In this document: one piece after another, positions 1 through 9,144 of the stretch
How the letters are laid out: every line of letters begins with the position of its first letter
Numbering within the stretch: position 1 is the first letter of the stretch
Notes under the pieces: model-generated
What the model was told of the DNA's origin: nothing
What the model saw: the letters and a program-made list of their open reading frames with translations, nothing else
Databases searched by the model: none
Position numbers and translations under genes: made by a program
Assembly (NCBI GenBank): GCA_023091665.1
Contig: JALJCQ010000022.1
Location: 806,001-870,000 of the forward strand
Direction of reading: 5' to 3'
DNA length: 64,000 nucleotides
Origin: Pythium myriotylum
Lineage: Eukaryota; Oomycota; Peronosporomycetes; Pythiales; Pythiaceae

Positions 1-224
1 CGACGTTAAGGGACTGTGTGAACTTGGAGCAGCAAGCGGGAGTGATCATGGAAGGAGATGGCAGCGCGGGTGGAGGCCGAGAACGAGCGGCGGGCTTGGC
101 GCACCAAGGCGCGTCGAGAAACTTCAGGCTCGATCAAGAAATGGGAGAGGCCGGCCTTCTAACCATCCCAGCCAGAGGACCAAGTACGCACTGAAGGGTT
201 TACGCGAACCTAACGGCCCCAGGT

Positions 225-449
225 GAAGTGATCAGTCTGGCGGACGAGGTGGAGGTCCCTGAAACGGAAGTGAACAGTCTGGTTGGTGAGGATCCAGCCC
301 CGACGTCTAAGAACGTATAAGAACGTGTAAGAAGGGGAGAGCTCGATTGAAGCGTCAAGAAACTTCCACTGCGAACGAGGAAATCAAGTGAGTTGAACAG
401 TCTGGCGGAGACACCCTATCGAGGCCGGCGCGAAGTGATCAGGTCTGGC
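225..449 (+). repeat. 42-bp-spaced paired motif, leader of element A
   Basis: Four copies of GAAGTGAWCAGTCTGGC or close variants start at 225, 267, 390 and 432. The distances 225-267 and 390-432 are both exactly 42 bp. The copy at 390 reads GAGTTGAACAG in its first part, and the copy at 432 carries one extra G. The intervening sequences are not similar. All copies are in the sense orientation of the element. Confidence 0.9.
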
Positions 450-459
450 GGACGGAACA

Positions 460-3400
460 ATGGCAGCTGGCATGAAGCGCAAGCGTGGGACTGACAAGGG
501 CCAGGTAGAGGGCTCAGACGAAGGGCGGCAAGACACAATCGAGACGCCGCCTGGAATTGAAGGAGAAGCTACACGGCAAGGTACGCATCAAGAAACGCCA
601 CCGCCCTCGACTTCCGCTCGACACACGGCTCAAGATGAAGGAGATACTTCTGTCAACTCGTCAAGAAAGCTCGCTCGTGCCGGAAGCCAAGCTGAAGCCC
701 CTGCTCGTTCGGCCTCGAAGAAGAGTGCTGGCTCACACTGGCCGGAAGGGCAGCTCAAGACGTTACGCGTCCTGTACGAGCTGAAGGACCGCAACAAGTG
801 GACGTGGAACCGGTTCGCTGAGGAATTCAACAAGATCAACGAAGTTACCGGACACCCATTGCGTGATGCTGATGCCTGCCGAGCGCGCTGCCAAAGAGAT
901 CCAGAGTTGAGGAAGAGTACAGAGCCCAAGCTCGCCAAGTGGACGCCTGAGCAAGAAGCGTTTCTGACTGCGGAGAAGAAGGCGAAGACCTCGAACCGAG
1001 ACATATATGCGAAGTATCTTGATAAGGTTCAGGCTCACGGGTGGGCATCTCGAGAATACAAGACGGTGATGACCAAGCTTTCCAGCATCTCAGAGCGAGA
1101 TTCGAGTCGCAAGAGCAACCGTTCAAGCGACCAGGGGACGGCCACGGACCGACAAACGCTGACTATGGCGCGCCGAGTATGGCATCCCGACGAAGACGCC
1201 GTATTGATGAAGGCTCTACACGCGCATAAGGACGAGGGCGCAGCTATATGTCACGAAGCGATACAGAGCGAGTTCCTGGCCCTCGGAGAACGAGATGGAG
1301 TACCCATTGGTGACCGCACCATTGTGGCCATCAATAAACGACTGAACACCTTACGTGATGGGAAGCCCGAAGCGACGAAGCTGCCCAGGCGGTGGACGGA
1401 CAAGGACGATCAACAGACCCGTCAAGCTATGAAGCAAGAGAAGCGGAAGCGCGGACAAGCAATTAAAGAACTCTCGGCAGCGTTGGAAGTCTCCGAGTTT
1501 GCTGTGCGTCGTCGTTGGAAAGAGCTGAAAGTTATCGATAAGGAAGTCGGTGGTTCGACGGAAGAGAAGGAAGCCAGTCCAGGCCAAGGAATTCTCATCG
1601 AGCCGTTTGTGTGTGAGGCCAACCAAGGTGGTGCCACTCGGCCAGGGAAGACCGTTGTCCACTCGGGATGCACGATGCCAAGCGCCGTATTGGCTGAGAC
1701 GCTGCTGGCCCTGCGATCTGACAATGCGGAGGTCGAGAGCGTCGCCGAGAGTGGAGATGAGATCTTGTTCGAGGGCGTGAATGAAGAGTCAGATGATGAC
1801 GCACCAACGAATGACCCAGTCAGACCTGATGAAGAAGACGTCGACCTTGCCGTGGCACAGGCTCTTGGCGAGGTGACGGCCATCGTGGAATATTGCAGCC
1901 AGCAAGCTAGTGAAGAGTCGAAGCAGGACACGGACCAGGGGATGAGCGGCCAAGCAGAGAATCTGCCGACGACCTTAGAGCAAGGAGACGGTGTCAGAGC
2001 GACGGATGCGGGCGAGAGCCTTGAAGACAGCGCTACGGTGACCACAGGAACTACTAGAGAAACTCCAGCGCCTAGAGAGACTGAGACCCACGAACTGCAG
2101 GCTCCCGGAGGAAGCGTACGCGAAGGTGCCACGGACGAAACGCCTTCAATTCCAGTGTATGAAGGCGTGCCAGCAGATACAGCCGACGTTCCGATTGCTC
2201 AAGCTTCGTCCAAGGCAGACGAAGTTTCCGACCACGCACCCGAAGTGATCAGTCTGGCTACCCCATTAGTGGGCGGTGAAGACGAAGTGAACAGTCTGGA
2301 GGATTTGCCAGAGGCCACACAAGCTGGAGTGAACAGTCTGGCGGAGGTAGCGAAGGCAACTAACTTGGTCGGCCTTTTAGTAGACCCTCCATCTGAAGTG
2401 ATCAGTCTGGCCAAGGAACCAGTCGCCAGTCGAAGTGTAGTGAACAGTCTGGTCCCTTCCGTGGGGCACGCTCCCTCCAGCTTGGAAGACCATGCCGCTG
2501 AGAGCATCAAAGGCGGATCCCACGAGATCCGAGGACCTCAAGACCCACCACACGCTGCGCCGATGATAGAAGAGGACGAAGTGGTGTGGCGAAATGCACA
2601 CGATGGTGCACCACAATACATCACCGTCCGAATTGCTCCAGACCAATCAAGGAAAGTTCTCTCAGCCGACACATGTGATCGTTTGAGAGCAAGTGACCTC
2701 GCACCAGACTCCAAGTTGAGGATGTTCTACAAGGACAGTGAGCAGCGCGTGCAAGATATGATTGAAGGCGGCCTAGACAAAATGCGTCTTCCCGACGGTC
2801 CGGCACCCCCTGTCGACAAGTGCTTGCTGAGGGAACTAATGCTGGCCGGAACAATCCTCTCGCGTGGCGAAGAATCGCGCGCAATATTCTTGCGGGAGAT
2901 GTGGACAGACAAGTACGGAGAGTGCCGGGACAAAGACTGCTGCCTAGCGTACGATGTGAACCGCCCGCATTTCCAGTATGAAGGCGAGTGTAGACACTGG
3001 CGATATTTCAAGATGCGACGGGTCAACTTCGACTATTTCACGAGCGTGAGAGACTATCTGCTGGCGGGCGCGCTTGCGACGCATCTCGAGATGCTCTACG
3101 CCACTGAAGGCCCCGACTTGCCACCCATCAAGCGAGATGCGCAGTGTGTCCGGTTGAGGCTCTCAGGGGGATCGATGACTAATCAGATGTCAGGAGAATG
3201 GCCTGGCGGTGGAAGCGAAGGTGACGAACAAGGGAGCAATGGTGCAAGATCGGTGACCCATCTCCAGCCGTTGTTGTGCTCGATGACCACATTATACCTC
3301 TCTCTGGACATGACTATGGATCAGCAAGTCTGCGAAGCGCAGCTCTCGCCATGGGATTACGGTGCGGTGGTGGCAGGCGAGAGATACTTGCACGAACGTC

Positions 3401-5199
3401 AGGTACTGGGTCGCGGGGTGTTGATGAGATCTGGATCCCGGTGGTTTATAGTCACGAACGCGAGTATCACGTCAGCCCAACCAAGCAGACTCGATTTAAT
3501 GTGGGATCCGAGGACAAGTCTATTGAACTACGTGCAACGTTTCCTGGCGATAGACCAAGCGGCATCGCGACCTACGCCGCTCGTCACAGCGCTTGCCATG
3601 CGGGACATGCATCAGAAGGAACGCCCGCGACCTCAACAGACCCGAGCGAAGAGAGTGAGGATGTTGACGAAGTCGCTATTTCTGAGACCAAGCCAAATGA
3701 GAGTGGTCGAGGAATTTGTTACGAAGACTGGCATCATGCTAGTGCGCGGCCCGTTTGGCTGCGGCAAGACGACGACATTGACGCGCGCGATATCTGTCCA
3801 CCGTGAGGCGTACCCCAAGGAAGTGATTGCAGTCGTGTCTGAAACGAACGCCGCGATTGATGAAGACCTCCGACGGCTCCGGCAGAAGAACCTAGTGCCC
3901 GAAGATGAAATATTGAGGCTCGGAAAGTGTGATGCTCACATGCAAGAGTTTGCAGGGATCTACCTCGACGAACTCATGAAGAAAAGACGGGCGTTAATAG
4001 AACGGATATACCCTGACCGGCCCGACATGGTAGCATCCGAAATGAAGAAGTACGAAGACCATTTGCTAGCTCGAGCGAAGGTCCTTGTCGCCACATTAGC
4101 GACAATGGGGAGTGCGAAATATCAGCATCTAGCGAATCACGTGGTGATCATCGACGAAGGCGCGCAGGTTGCAGAAGCCGCGGTGATCCAAGCTCTTCGC
4201 GAAGATACGCACACGCTGCTACTAGCAGGGGACCCCAATCAGCTGCGGGGGTACAGCTCGCTGCCGACAAATTTCGCTGAGAGGTTCCCCGGCGATGAGA
4301 GACGGCACAAGCTCAATTGGTCTGTGTTCCACACGTTCGAGCATTGTTACGCGTCTTACGGCATGAAGTTCCCGGGGCTAACGACGGAGGACATTTTTCG
4401 GTGTGGACCAGATTTGGTGACACTATTGCAACCCTTTTACGACTACCCGCTGCGCTCCGCTATCAGCAACACTCCAGGATATCTAGTTGGGATGCTGCTA
4501 CCGCCTCTGCAGGATGACGCAAGTTGGTCTAGGGATGGAATCGAGAACGGACCGCCCCTGCCTCGAGGACCGTCTGCAATATGGCTCGACTCGGGCAACG
4601 AAGGTTTTCACCCTGACGGGCGACGGAAATCTGCGAGCGAGGAGAAGTTTGTGAATGTGATTGAACAAGCGCTGGTGATGGAACTGATCATGCGGATCAA
4701 GGCGCAACTCAAACTGCAATCCAAGATGACGCACAGAGTGTGGCGCAAGAGTATCCTAGTTATCTCCCCTTACGCGGAGCAGGTCAAGAGATTAAAGGAA
4801 GATGCTCTACAGTGGAAAAATCTCTACGAGAATTTCCTAGACGTAGAAGTGAAGACTGTGGACTCAAGCCAGGGGTGCGAAGCTGACATTACGATCACCT
4901 TGATGGTGCGTCACGTGAAAATGGGATTCTTGAAGAATAACCCCTCGCGATTGCTGGTGTCCCTGAGTCGTGCCAAGGAGTACATGTTCGTTCTCGCAGA
5001 TGACCAGACTCTCGCTCAAGACAGCACGTGGGCGAAATTCCGCCAACAAGCGATTGACATGAGGATCACGTACGGGAGGTCGAGATGGACGCCAGAGGAA
5101 GCCGGCGCTGTGTTGAAAGACAAGGACCACATGAGGAAGCTGGCCAGCGCTAACGACTCGAGAGTCATTGGCGACGCCCAAAACGCAGTGCTGCTGTAA
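460..5199 (+). CDS. Myb/SANT-repeat SF1 (Upf1-like) helicase of element A
   Basis: A 1579-residue intact ORF. Residues about 92-150, 160-210, 240-300 and 310-358 form four Trp-rich Myb/SANT-like repeats, suggesting DNA or chromatin binding. A long acidic linker follows (about 400-690) and contains five in-frame copies of the 42-bp-spaced motif, encoding EVISLA or VNSLA peptides. Residues about 820-848 hold a Cys/His cluster (CRD...CC...CRHW) that is conserved in helicase B. The C-terminal third is a superfamily 1 helicase: Walker A GPFGCGKT near 1097, motif II DEGAQ near 1232, motif III GDPNQLRG near 1257, motif V DSSQGCEAD near 1468 and motif VI SLSRAK near 1501. This motif set matches the Upf1/Senataxin type. 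The position just before the LTR marks it as an accessory retroelement gene rather than a host gene. An alternative start is the ATG at 472. Confidence 0.85.
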   Translation: MAAGMKRKRGTDKGQVEGSDEGRQDTIETPPGIEGEATRQGTHQETPPPSTSARHTAQDEGDTSVNSSRKLARAGSQAEAPARSASKKSAGSHWPEGQLKTLRVLYELKDRNKWTWNRFAEEFNKINEVTGHPLRDADACRARCQRDPELRKSTEPKLAKWTPEQEAFLTAEKKAKTSNRDIYAKYLDKVQAHGWASREYKTVMTKLSSISERDSSRKSNRSSDQGTATDRQTLTMARRVWHPDEDAVLMKALHAHKDEGAAICHEAIQSEFLALGERDGVPIGDRTIVAINKRLNTLRDGKPEATKLPRRWTDKDDQQTRQAMKQEKRKRGQAIKELSAALEVSEFAVRRRWKELKVIDKEVGGSTEEKEASPGQGILIEPFVCEANQGGATRPGKTVVHSGCTMPSAVLAETLLALRSDNAEVESVAESGDEILFEGVNEESDDDAPTNDPVRPDEEDVDLAVAQALGEVTAIVEYCSQQASEESKQDTDQGMSGQAENLPTTLEQGDGVRATDAGESLEDSATVTTGTTRETPAPRETETHELQAPGGSVREGATDETPSIPVYEGVPADTADVPIAQASSKADEVSDHAPEVISLATPLVGGEDEVNSLEDLPEATQAGVNSLAEVAKATNLVGLLVDPPSEVISLAKEPVASRSVVNSLVPSVGHAPSSLEDHAAESIKGGSHEIRGPQDPPHAAPMIEEDEVVWRNAHDGAPQYITVRIAPDQSRKVLSADTCDRLRASDLAPDSKLRMFYKDSEQRVQDMIEGGLDKMRLPDGPAPPVDKCLLRELMLAGTILSRGEESRAIFLREMWTDKYGECRDKDCCLAYDVNRPHFQYEGECRHWRYFKMRRVNFDYFTSVRDYLLAGALATHLEMLYATEGPDLPPIKRDAQCVRLRLSGGSMTNQMSGEWPGGGSEGDEQGSNGARSVTHLQPLLCSMTTLYLSLDMTMDQQVCEAQLSPWDYGAVVAGERYLHERQVLGRGVLMRSGSRWFIVTNASITSAQPSRLDLMWDPRTSLLNYVQRFLAIDQAASRPTPLVTALAMRDMHQKERPRPQQTRAKRVRMLTKSLFLRPSQMRVVEEFVTKTGIMLVRGPFGCGKTTTLTRAISVHREAYPKEVIAVVSETNAAIDEDLRRLRQKNLVPEDEILRLGKCDAHMQEFAGIYLDELMKKRRALIERIYPDRPDMVASEMKKYEDHLLARAKVLVATLATMGSAKYQHLANHVVIIDEGAQVAEAAVIQALREDTHTLLLAGDPNQLRGYSSLPTNFAERFPGDERRHKLNWSVFHTFEHCYASYGMKFPGLTTEDIFRCGPDLVTLLQPFYDYPLRSAISNTPGYLVGMLLPPLQDDASWSRDGIENGPPLPRGPSAIWLDSGNEGFHPDGRRKSASEEKFVNVIEQALVMELIMRIKAQLKLQSKMTHRVWRKSILVISPYAEQVKRLKEDALQWKNLYENFLDVEVKTVDSSQGCEADITITLMVRHVKMGFLKNNPSRLLVSLSRAKEYMFVLADDQTLAQDSTWAKFRQQAIDMRITYGRSRWTPEEAGAVLKDKDHMRKLASANDSRVIGDAQNAVLL
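2242..2452 (+). repeat. 42-bp-spaced motif cluster inside helicase A coding region
   Basis: Five copies of the family A motif start at 2242, 2284, 2326, 2395 and 2437. Three of the four gaps are exactly 42 bp; the fourth is 69 bp. Copies with GTGATC come first in a pair and copies with GTGAAC follow. All five are read in the same frame, giving V(I/N)SL peptides 14 residues apart. Confidence 0.92.
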
Positions 5200-5260
5200 A
5201 GACGGGTGATCCAGGTGTGCTCGCTCTTCTTCGCGGTGCTGGAGCTTCGCAGGGGACGGC

Positions 5261-6057
5261 TGTGGTATAGCGCCCCGATTCCGCGGGCATGAGTTTCTGC
5301 AAGCGCTAGGTGGCCGGTCAGGCGAAGGTGTCCACGACCAAGTCCCAAGGAAGTGATCAGTCTGGCGTACCCTTAGTACCCAAGCCAAAACGAAGTGAAC
5401 AGTCTGGCGCCCAAGTCAAGATTCCGTATTCCAGACTCGGCGGTACGAGTTATCGTATTTCTCTTTATTTAGAAACCTAACATAAAAAACAGTAGGAGTA
5501 GGAACCTTATATTTGACAGATTTCAGTAGGTAGGAACGGGTGCTTACCACCCAATAACCCACGGAAAGGGGGCGATTCTCCGCCGCTAATTGATTGGGAG
5601 TCAGTCCACAATTTTTCCTCCTTCTCGCAGAAGCCCCCTGATTCTCCCCTCAACAGTAGCCCGTCAGTATCTCGAGGAAGTTACTAAGAGTTTCGAAGTG
5701 ATCAGTCTGGTCGATCGGCCGCCTGTTTTGGGTACAGTCGCGATCCGAAGTGATCAGTCTGGCCGAGGGCCGGGTGGTTTTGCCGGCGCTTCCTGCCAAG
5801 TTCCCCGTAGGAGTTCTCCAGGAGCTCCATCGCCTTCAAGCCGTTCTTTCTCGCTGCCTCTAGACTTGTGAGGGTCTAGTTGTAGTGTCGTGTCAGAGTT
5901 TCGGGTCTCCGCTTCAAAGAAGTTGTGATATCCGGGTCTGAAGCGAGTGTTCGAAGCACGCAAGATCCACCCCTTTCCTGAGAATATTGTTGCCGTCGGT
6001 GACTCAAGAGCGAGCCTACGTACGCCAGGTGCCCGTTTTTGATTCTGCCACACGACA
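5261..6057 (+). repeat. LTR of family A (3' LTR of element A)
   Basis: A 797-bp block starting TGTGGTATAG and ending CCACACGACA. Its ends are defined by comparison with the solo copy at 57327-58121 (795 bp): similarity begins at TG and stops at CA in both. The copies differ by a few percent, including small indels. It contains four family A motifs (5350, 5392, 5695, 5747). A purine-rich AGGGGACGG just upstream is the likely plus-strand primer. A 93-codon ORF inside it (5590-5871) is present in both copies, but I treat it as non-coding. Confidence 0.9.
5350..5763 (+). repeat. Paired motifs in LTR A
   Basis: Motif copies start at 5350 and 5392 (42 bp apart) and at 5695 and 5747 (52 bp apart). 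The first copy is followed in frame by a stop codon within a few codons, so the motif here cannot be conserved for its peptide. Confidence 0.9.
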
Positions 6058-6335
6058 GAGGCCCCCTAGGGAATGGAAGCTATATTATATTGCTTCGATT
6101 AGACTCAGGTGTAGGCCATTGGGTTTGTGTGTGCAACAATGAATACTTTGATTCGATGGGTTTGGGGCCTCCAAGAATTCTGGGTGATATGAAATGTAAT
6201 AATAAACAGTTTCAAGGGACCTATGATAATTATTGTGGTTTATGGAGTCTGCTGTATCTTTATAGCAAACAACACAATCAACCAGACTTATTCAGAAATT
6301 TTTACGACTTGAATACAGAAGTTTCGCTTCTTTAA
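6058..6335 (+). pseudogene. Adenain/Polinton-type cysteine protease, 5'-truncated
   Basis: The open frame reads from the end of LTR A into about 92 residues of non-LTR sequence. It contains GHWVCV (catalytic His), then YFDSMG (Asp) and finally YCGLWSLLYL (catalytic Cys). This His-Asp-Cys order and spacing is that of adenovirus-type and Maverick/Polinton maturation proteases in the Ulp1 fold. The N-terminus is missing because LTR A abuts the gene. The sequence is strongly AT-rich, unlike the flanking retroelements but like the ORFs at 6343-6735 and 9145-9935. I infer origin from a Maverick/Polinton-like or large DNA virus insertion. A cellular Ulp1 protease is possible but fits the base composition less well. 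Confidence 0.6.
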
Positions 6336-6342
6336 TATAATT

Positions 6343-6735
6343 ATGAATGGAATCAGACGTTATAGAGATACTGGAGTTAATGAAGTTGCTCCAAAAGATG
6401 ATCATAGAATTGATGCGATAATGAAAGAATTGGAGTATCTTCGCTCTGAATTAGCTCAAAAAAAGGTTGAAACATCCATTTCAAAATACTTTAATGAAGA
6501 GATATTTAAAAAAGATAGAGAAGATTTACTCAAGGATGGATTTGTTAGTAAGGGAGACTACCTGGAAATCCCATTAACAATATTGAATGTCAGATACAAA
6601 CAATGGTGCATCGATACTGGACATAATCGTATGTTGCGTAAAGCAATCATTGAGAACATCCGAAATGATAAAGTTGATGGAGTTGTGTTCAAATATTATG
6701 ACGGATACGACAAAATACGTGTTTTTCCTAGTTAG
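6343..6735 (+). CDS. Unknown AT-rich virus-island protein
   Basis: A 130-residue ORF starting 7 bp after the stop of the protease fragment, on the same strand and with the same low GC. Residues about 22-45 are charged and heptad-like, suggesting a coiled coil. The C-terminal half (about 75-130) is a compact basic/aromatic segment with Tyr and Trp in LNVRYKQWC and a Tyr-rich end. I do not recognise the family. The tight spacing suggests co-transcription with the protease in the source virus or element. Confidence 0.45.
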   Translation: MNGIRRYRDTGVNEVAPKDDHRIDAIMKELEYLRSELAQKKVETSISKYFNEEIFKKDREDLLKDGFVSKGDYLEIPLTILNVRYKQWCIDTGHNRMLRKAIIENIRNDKVDGVVFKYYDGYDKIRVFPS

Positions 6736-7120
6736 TGTGCTTTTCGTTGATATTCTGACACTGTGGGTTCCAGAGGAACCCGAGGCATCTCTGATGCCGG
6801 CTCTTGATAGCTGCACTTATTAAATCAATTTCCTTACAGAGCTGTATTATTTCAGATGCTGAATGCTTTTCTATTTTGGGGTACTCATATAAATCACTCA
6901 TTATTTCGGTATCTACCGGTTCATTGAGCTGGACATCATCAACATAACCAGTATCATCGGTATCGGATAGATACGTAATATCCATGCTTTTTGTGTCTAT
7001 ATAGATAAATATATTTTGTATCTCCAGTTGTTCAATCACCCAAATGGGTACTGTCAAAAACCCAACGTTGGGTTGCACCGTTTGATTGGCTGAAATACGA
7101 ATAGAGAGAACGCCCCTCAC
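6728..7120 (-). CDS. Unknown AT-rich ORF, possibly a C-terminal fragment
   Basis: An open frame of 130 codons on the minus strand whose tail overlaps the end of the 6343-6735 ORF by 8 bp. The upstream end coincides with the CRN promoter region, and the first in-frame ATG is only at about 6985. It may be the 3' remnant of a longer viral gene cut by arrival of the CRN gene. It is rich in Ile, Asp and Glu and has no motif I recognise. Confidence 0.35.
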   Translation of the reverse strand: MRGVLSIRISANQTVQPNVGFLTVPIWVIEQLEIQNIFIYIDTKSMDITYLSDTDDTGYVDDVQLNEPVDTEIMSDLYEYPKIEKHSASEIIQLCKEIDLISAAIKSRHQRCLGFLWNPQCQNINEKHTN

Positions 7121-7124
7121 TCGC
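7082..7124 (+). promoter_or_regulatory. Candidate CRN promoter (inverted CCAAT and Inr-like)
   Basis: TTGATTGGC at about 7082-7090 contains an inverted CCAAT box. CCTCACTCG at about 7115-7123 matches the oomycete initiator pattern YTCAYTYY except for its last base. The Inr-like element lies about 20 bp before the CRN start codon, a normal distance for Phytophthora genes. Confidence 0.4.
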
Positions 7125-7141
7125 AGAAAGCAATTGAAAAC

Positions 7142-8923
7142 ATGGTGGAGCTGTTCTGCGTGGTGGTCGGAGAGAAGGGAAGCGCGTTCCCAGTGGATAT
7201 CGACACGAGTCAGTCTGTGGGGAAGCTGAAGAAGGCCATCAAGAAGGAGAAGGAGAACAAGATCAAGTGTGATGCAGATGAGCTCGAGCTGTTCCTCGCC
7301 AAGAAGGGCGACGACACGTGGCTCGAATCAAGCACAGATGATGTGAAGAAGCTCAAGAAAGGGGAAAAGACTGCTCTAATCGAAGCGCTGACACACGAAG
7401 ACAATGAACTGCAGGGAGAGTCTGGCCTTCAGAAGGTGTTGAAGGATATGCCTGAGCCGTCCACCGATCAAATCCACGTGTTGGTGGTGGTTCCCAAGCA
7501 GGAAGCCGCCCAAGCTGTTTCACAAGATGGTGTTCTCGATCGCTGCAGTGATCCATTCTTCTCACAATTCCCCACGGTCGATGAAGTCAACAGTTGGCTC
7601 GAGTTTCCGTCGTTGCTGCCGCTAACGAAACGTCAAAAGCTCTACATTCGATCTTCGTACAAGTCGATCGCTGCTCAAGTTCTGTCAAATGCGGACCCAA
7701 GCATGGTCAAGTATGCAGTCATCACTGGCACGCCTGGCATTGGAAAATCAGTGTTCGTCTACTATGTGATGTGGAGGTTGGTCAAGGATAAGAAACGGGT
7801 GTTGTTTCTCACTGCAGCACCACCAATCTACTTCGATGGCAGGTCGATGTTGATCTGCAATCAACTGCCTTTTGCTGGAAATCGCCATTTCTGGTCGGCC
7901 GATTTGTGGTGCCTCGTTGATTCAGTCGACCCAACTATGATTCCTGGGTTCCCCATTCTTCATTGCTCGACTCTGCTCGTGAGTACACCGCGACGAGACT
8001 GCATTGGTGAATTCAAGAAGCTCGTACCGACTCCAGATGTGTTCTACATGCCACTGTGGACCAAGGAAGAGCTGGCGACAATTGCTTCACTGTATCCAAC
8101 TGCGGCAGATGTGTGGGATAATCGATTTGAGTGCTTGGGTGGTGTACCTCGTCTGGTGATGCAAGACATTCAATCCGACCCAGAAGCTTTGCTGATTTCC
8201 GCATGCAGCAGTTGTTCTCTCGATGATTGCATTATGCTGGTGTCCATCTACTCGGAGATCAATTCGAAGACCAAGATCATTCAGGCGTTGATTCACATCC
8301 ACAGTCAAGAACCATATCGAGAGTACAAAGTTGCGTACGCATCAGAACTGGCGATGCAAGTGATCGCTCGAACAAAGTGGCGATCCGATCGCACGAAGAT
8401 GCAAAGCCTTTTGGGGTCGTGCGATGGAAACCCGCTCGCACAATCGCTGTGCGGATACATCTTCGAGCCTCATGCGATGGATCTGTTGGAGCAAGGTGGG
8501 ACTTTCGTGTGTCGGAGGCTGTTGTCTGGAGCTGAAATGCGAAAGCGCGACACAGCCAAACGCAAACGAGGCACCCCAGATAGTGAAGACGAAGAGACCA
8601 TCGACATTCCACGTTCCTTGCAACCACGACAAACAGTGGATCGTGTGAAAGTCGGTCAACTTGCAAATCAGCTGTACGTGCCACGGACATCGAACTATAC
8701 TGCCATTGACGCGTGGATGCCGCACGTCGGTGGTTTTCAAATGACGGTGGGAAGGAAGCACGAGATCAGGGCCGGTGCGGCAGATGATCTGGGGAAACTG
8801 GGTGCCAACGGCAATCGGCTCTACTTCTTGCTTCCACCGCTATACTACCAGTCGTTCACGAAGAAGACACCACAAACCATCGAGCAGTTTGCGATACTGA
8901 TACCTTATCCGGAAGTGGTTTAA
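7142..8923 (+). CDS. Crinkler (CRN) family effector with P-loop NTPase and nuclease-like C-terminus
   Basis: An intact intronless 593-residue ORF. The ubiquitin-like header begins MVELFCVVVGEKGSAFPVDI. LFLAK lies at residues 50-54 and HVLVVVP at 112-118, the two hallmark motifs of oomycete Crinklers. A P-loop GTPGIGKS lies at 196-203, followed by a STAND-like NTPase region. The C-terminal 90 residues contain AIDAW and FQMTVGRKHEI, resembling the restriction-endonuclease-like core (D...QxT) described for many CRN proteins. No signal peptide is visible, which is common in this family. Established knowledge: CRNs are translocated into host plant cells and act mostly in the nucleus, causing necrosis or suppressing defence. 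The gene is GC-richer than the virus-like ORFs on both sides. It appears full length and undamaged. Confidence 0.92.
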   Translation: MVELFCVVVGEKGSAFPVDIDTSQSVGKLKKAIKKEKENKIKCDADELELFLAKKGDDTWLESSTDDVKKLKKGEKTALIEALTHEDNELQGESGLQKVLKDMPEPSTDQIHVLVVVPKQEAAQAVSQDGVLDRCSDPFFSQFPTVDEVNSWLEFPSLLPLTKRQKLYIRSSYKSIAAQVLSNADPSMVKYAVITGTPGIGKSVFVYYVMWRLVKDKKRVLFLTAAPPIYFDGRSMLICNQLPFAGNRHFWSADLWCLVDSVDPTMIPGFPILHCSTLLVSTPRRDCIGEFKKLVPTPDVFYMPLWTKEELATIASLYPTAADVWDNRFECLGGVPRLVMQDIQSDPEALLISACSSCSLDDCIMLVSIYSEINSKTKIIQALIHIHSQEPYREYKVAYASELAMQVIARTKWRSDRTKMQSLLGSCDGNPLAQSLCGYIFEPHAMDLLEQGGTFVCRRLLSGAEMRKRDTAKRKRGTPDSEDEETIDIPRSLQPRQTVDRVKVGQLANQLYVPRTSNYTAIDAWMPHVGGFQMTVGRKHEIRAGAADDLGKLGANGNRLYFLLPPLYYQSFTKKTPQTIEQFAILIPYPEVV

Positions 8924-9144
8924 CACAATCTTCTTATCATCCTTCATAACCTCTCGAACTCGTTAACGTCTGTTTGCCGTCGATTTGCCGTCGATTTGTT
9001 GCTGTAGTGCAGTTGGCCAAAGATTTGTATACTGATCAATGGAAGGACAGCACCTCAATTTCTCTATAACCTTGCAAACTCGCTCATTTGTGTGATTGAT
9101 GTGTTGATACAGATGGCTGGGACTTATCAAAAAAACTAAATAAT

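Larger units (their letters stand above)
1..6057 (+). mobile_element. Retroelement A, 3' part (helicase gene plus 3' LTR)
   Basis: The left end of the window lies inside a long terminal repeat retroelement. Only its downstream part is visible: a 459-bp leader or spacer, one long helicase ORF, 61 bp of spacer and a 797-bp LTR that begins TG and ends CA. A second copy of this LTR sits alone inside element C at 57327-58121 with a 4-bp target duplication, which fixes the LTR ends independently. Element B has the same order of helicase then LTR, so I infer that gag and pol of A lie before the window. The LTR ends at 6057, directly against the protease fragment of the virus-like island, so A appears to have inserted into that gene. 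Its left LTR and target duplication are outside the window. Confidence 0.75.

Noticed and set aside
225..449. The spaced motifs looked at first like a CRISPR array
   Set aside because: Repeats are 15-17 bp, come mostly in pairs, lie inside eukaryotic retroelement coding and LTR DNA, and no cas gene is present.
1422..2132. 236-codon minus-strand ORF opposite helicase A
   Set aside because: Ser-rich antisense shadow of the acidic linker; no domain and no independent support.
5590..5871. 93-codon ORF conserved in both copies of LTR A
   Set aside because: Conservation follows from the two LTR copies being recent relatives; the sequence is low-complexity Ser/Pro/Arg and lies in a non-coding LTR.
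6039..6057. Protease ORF starting inside LTR A
   Set aside because: The first codons are the LTR end (the same residues appear before RT in element C), there is no ATG, and the true N-terminus is missing.
7206..7225. GAGTCAGTCTGTGG in the CRN gene as a copy of the spaced motif
   Set aside because: Only a partial match, no partner at 42 bp, and the peptide is part of the conserved CRN header.
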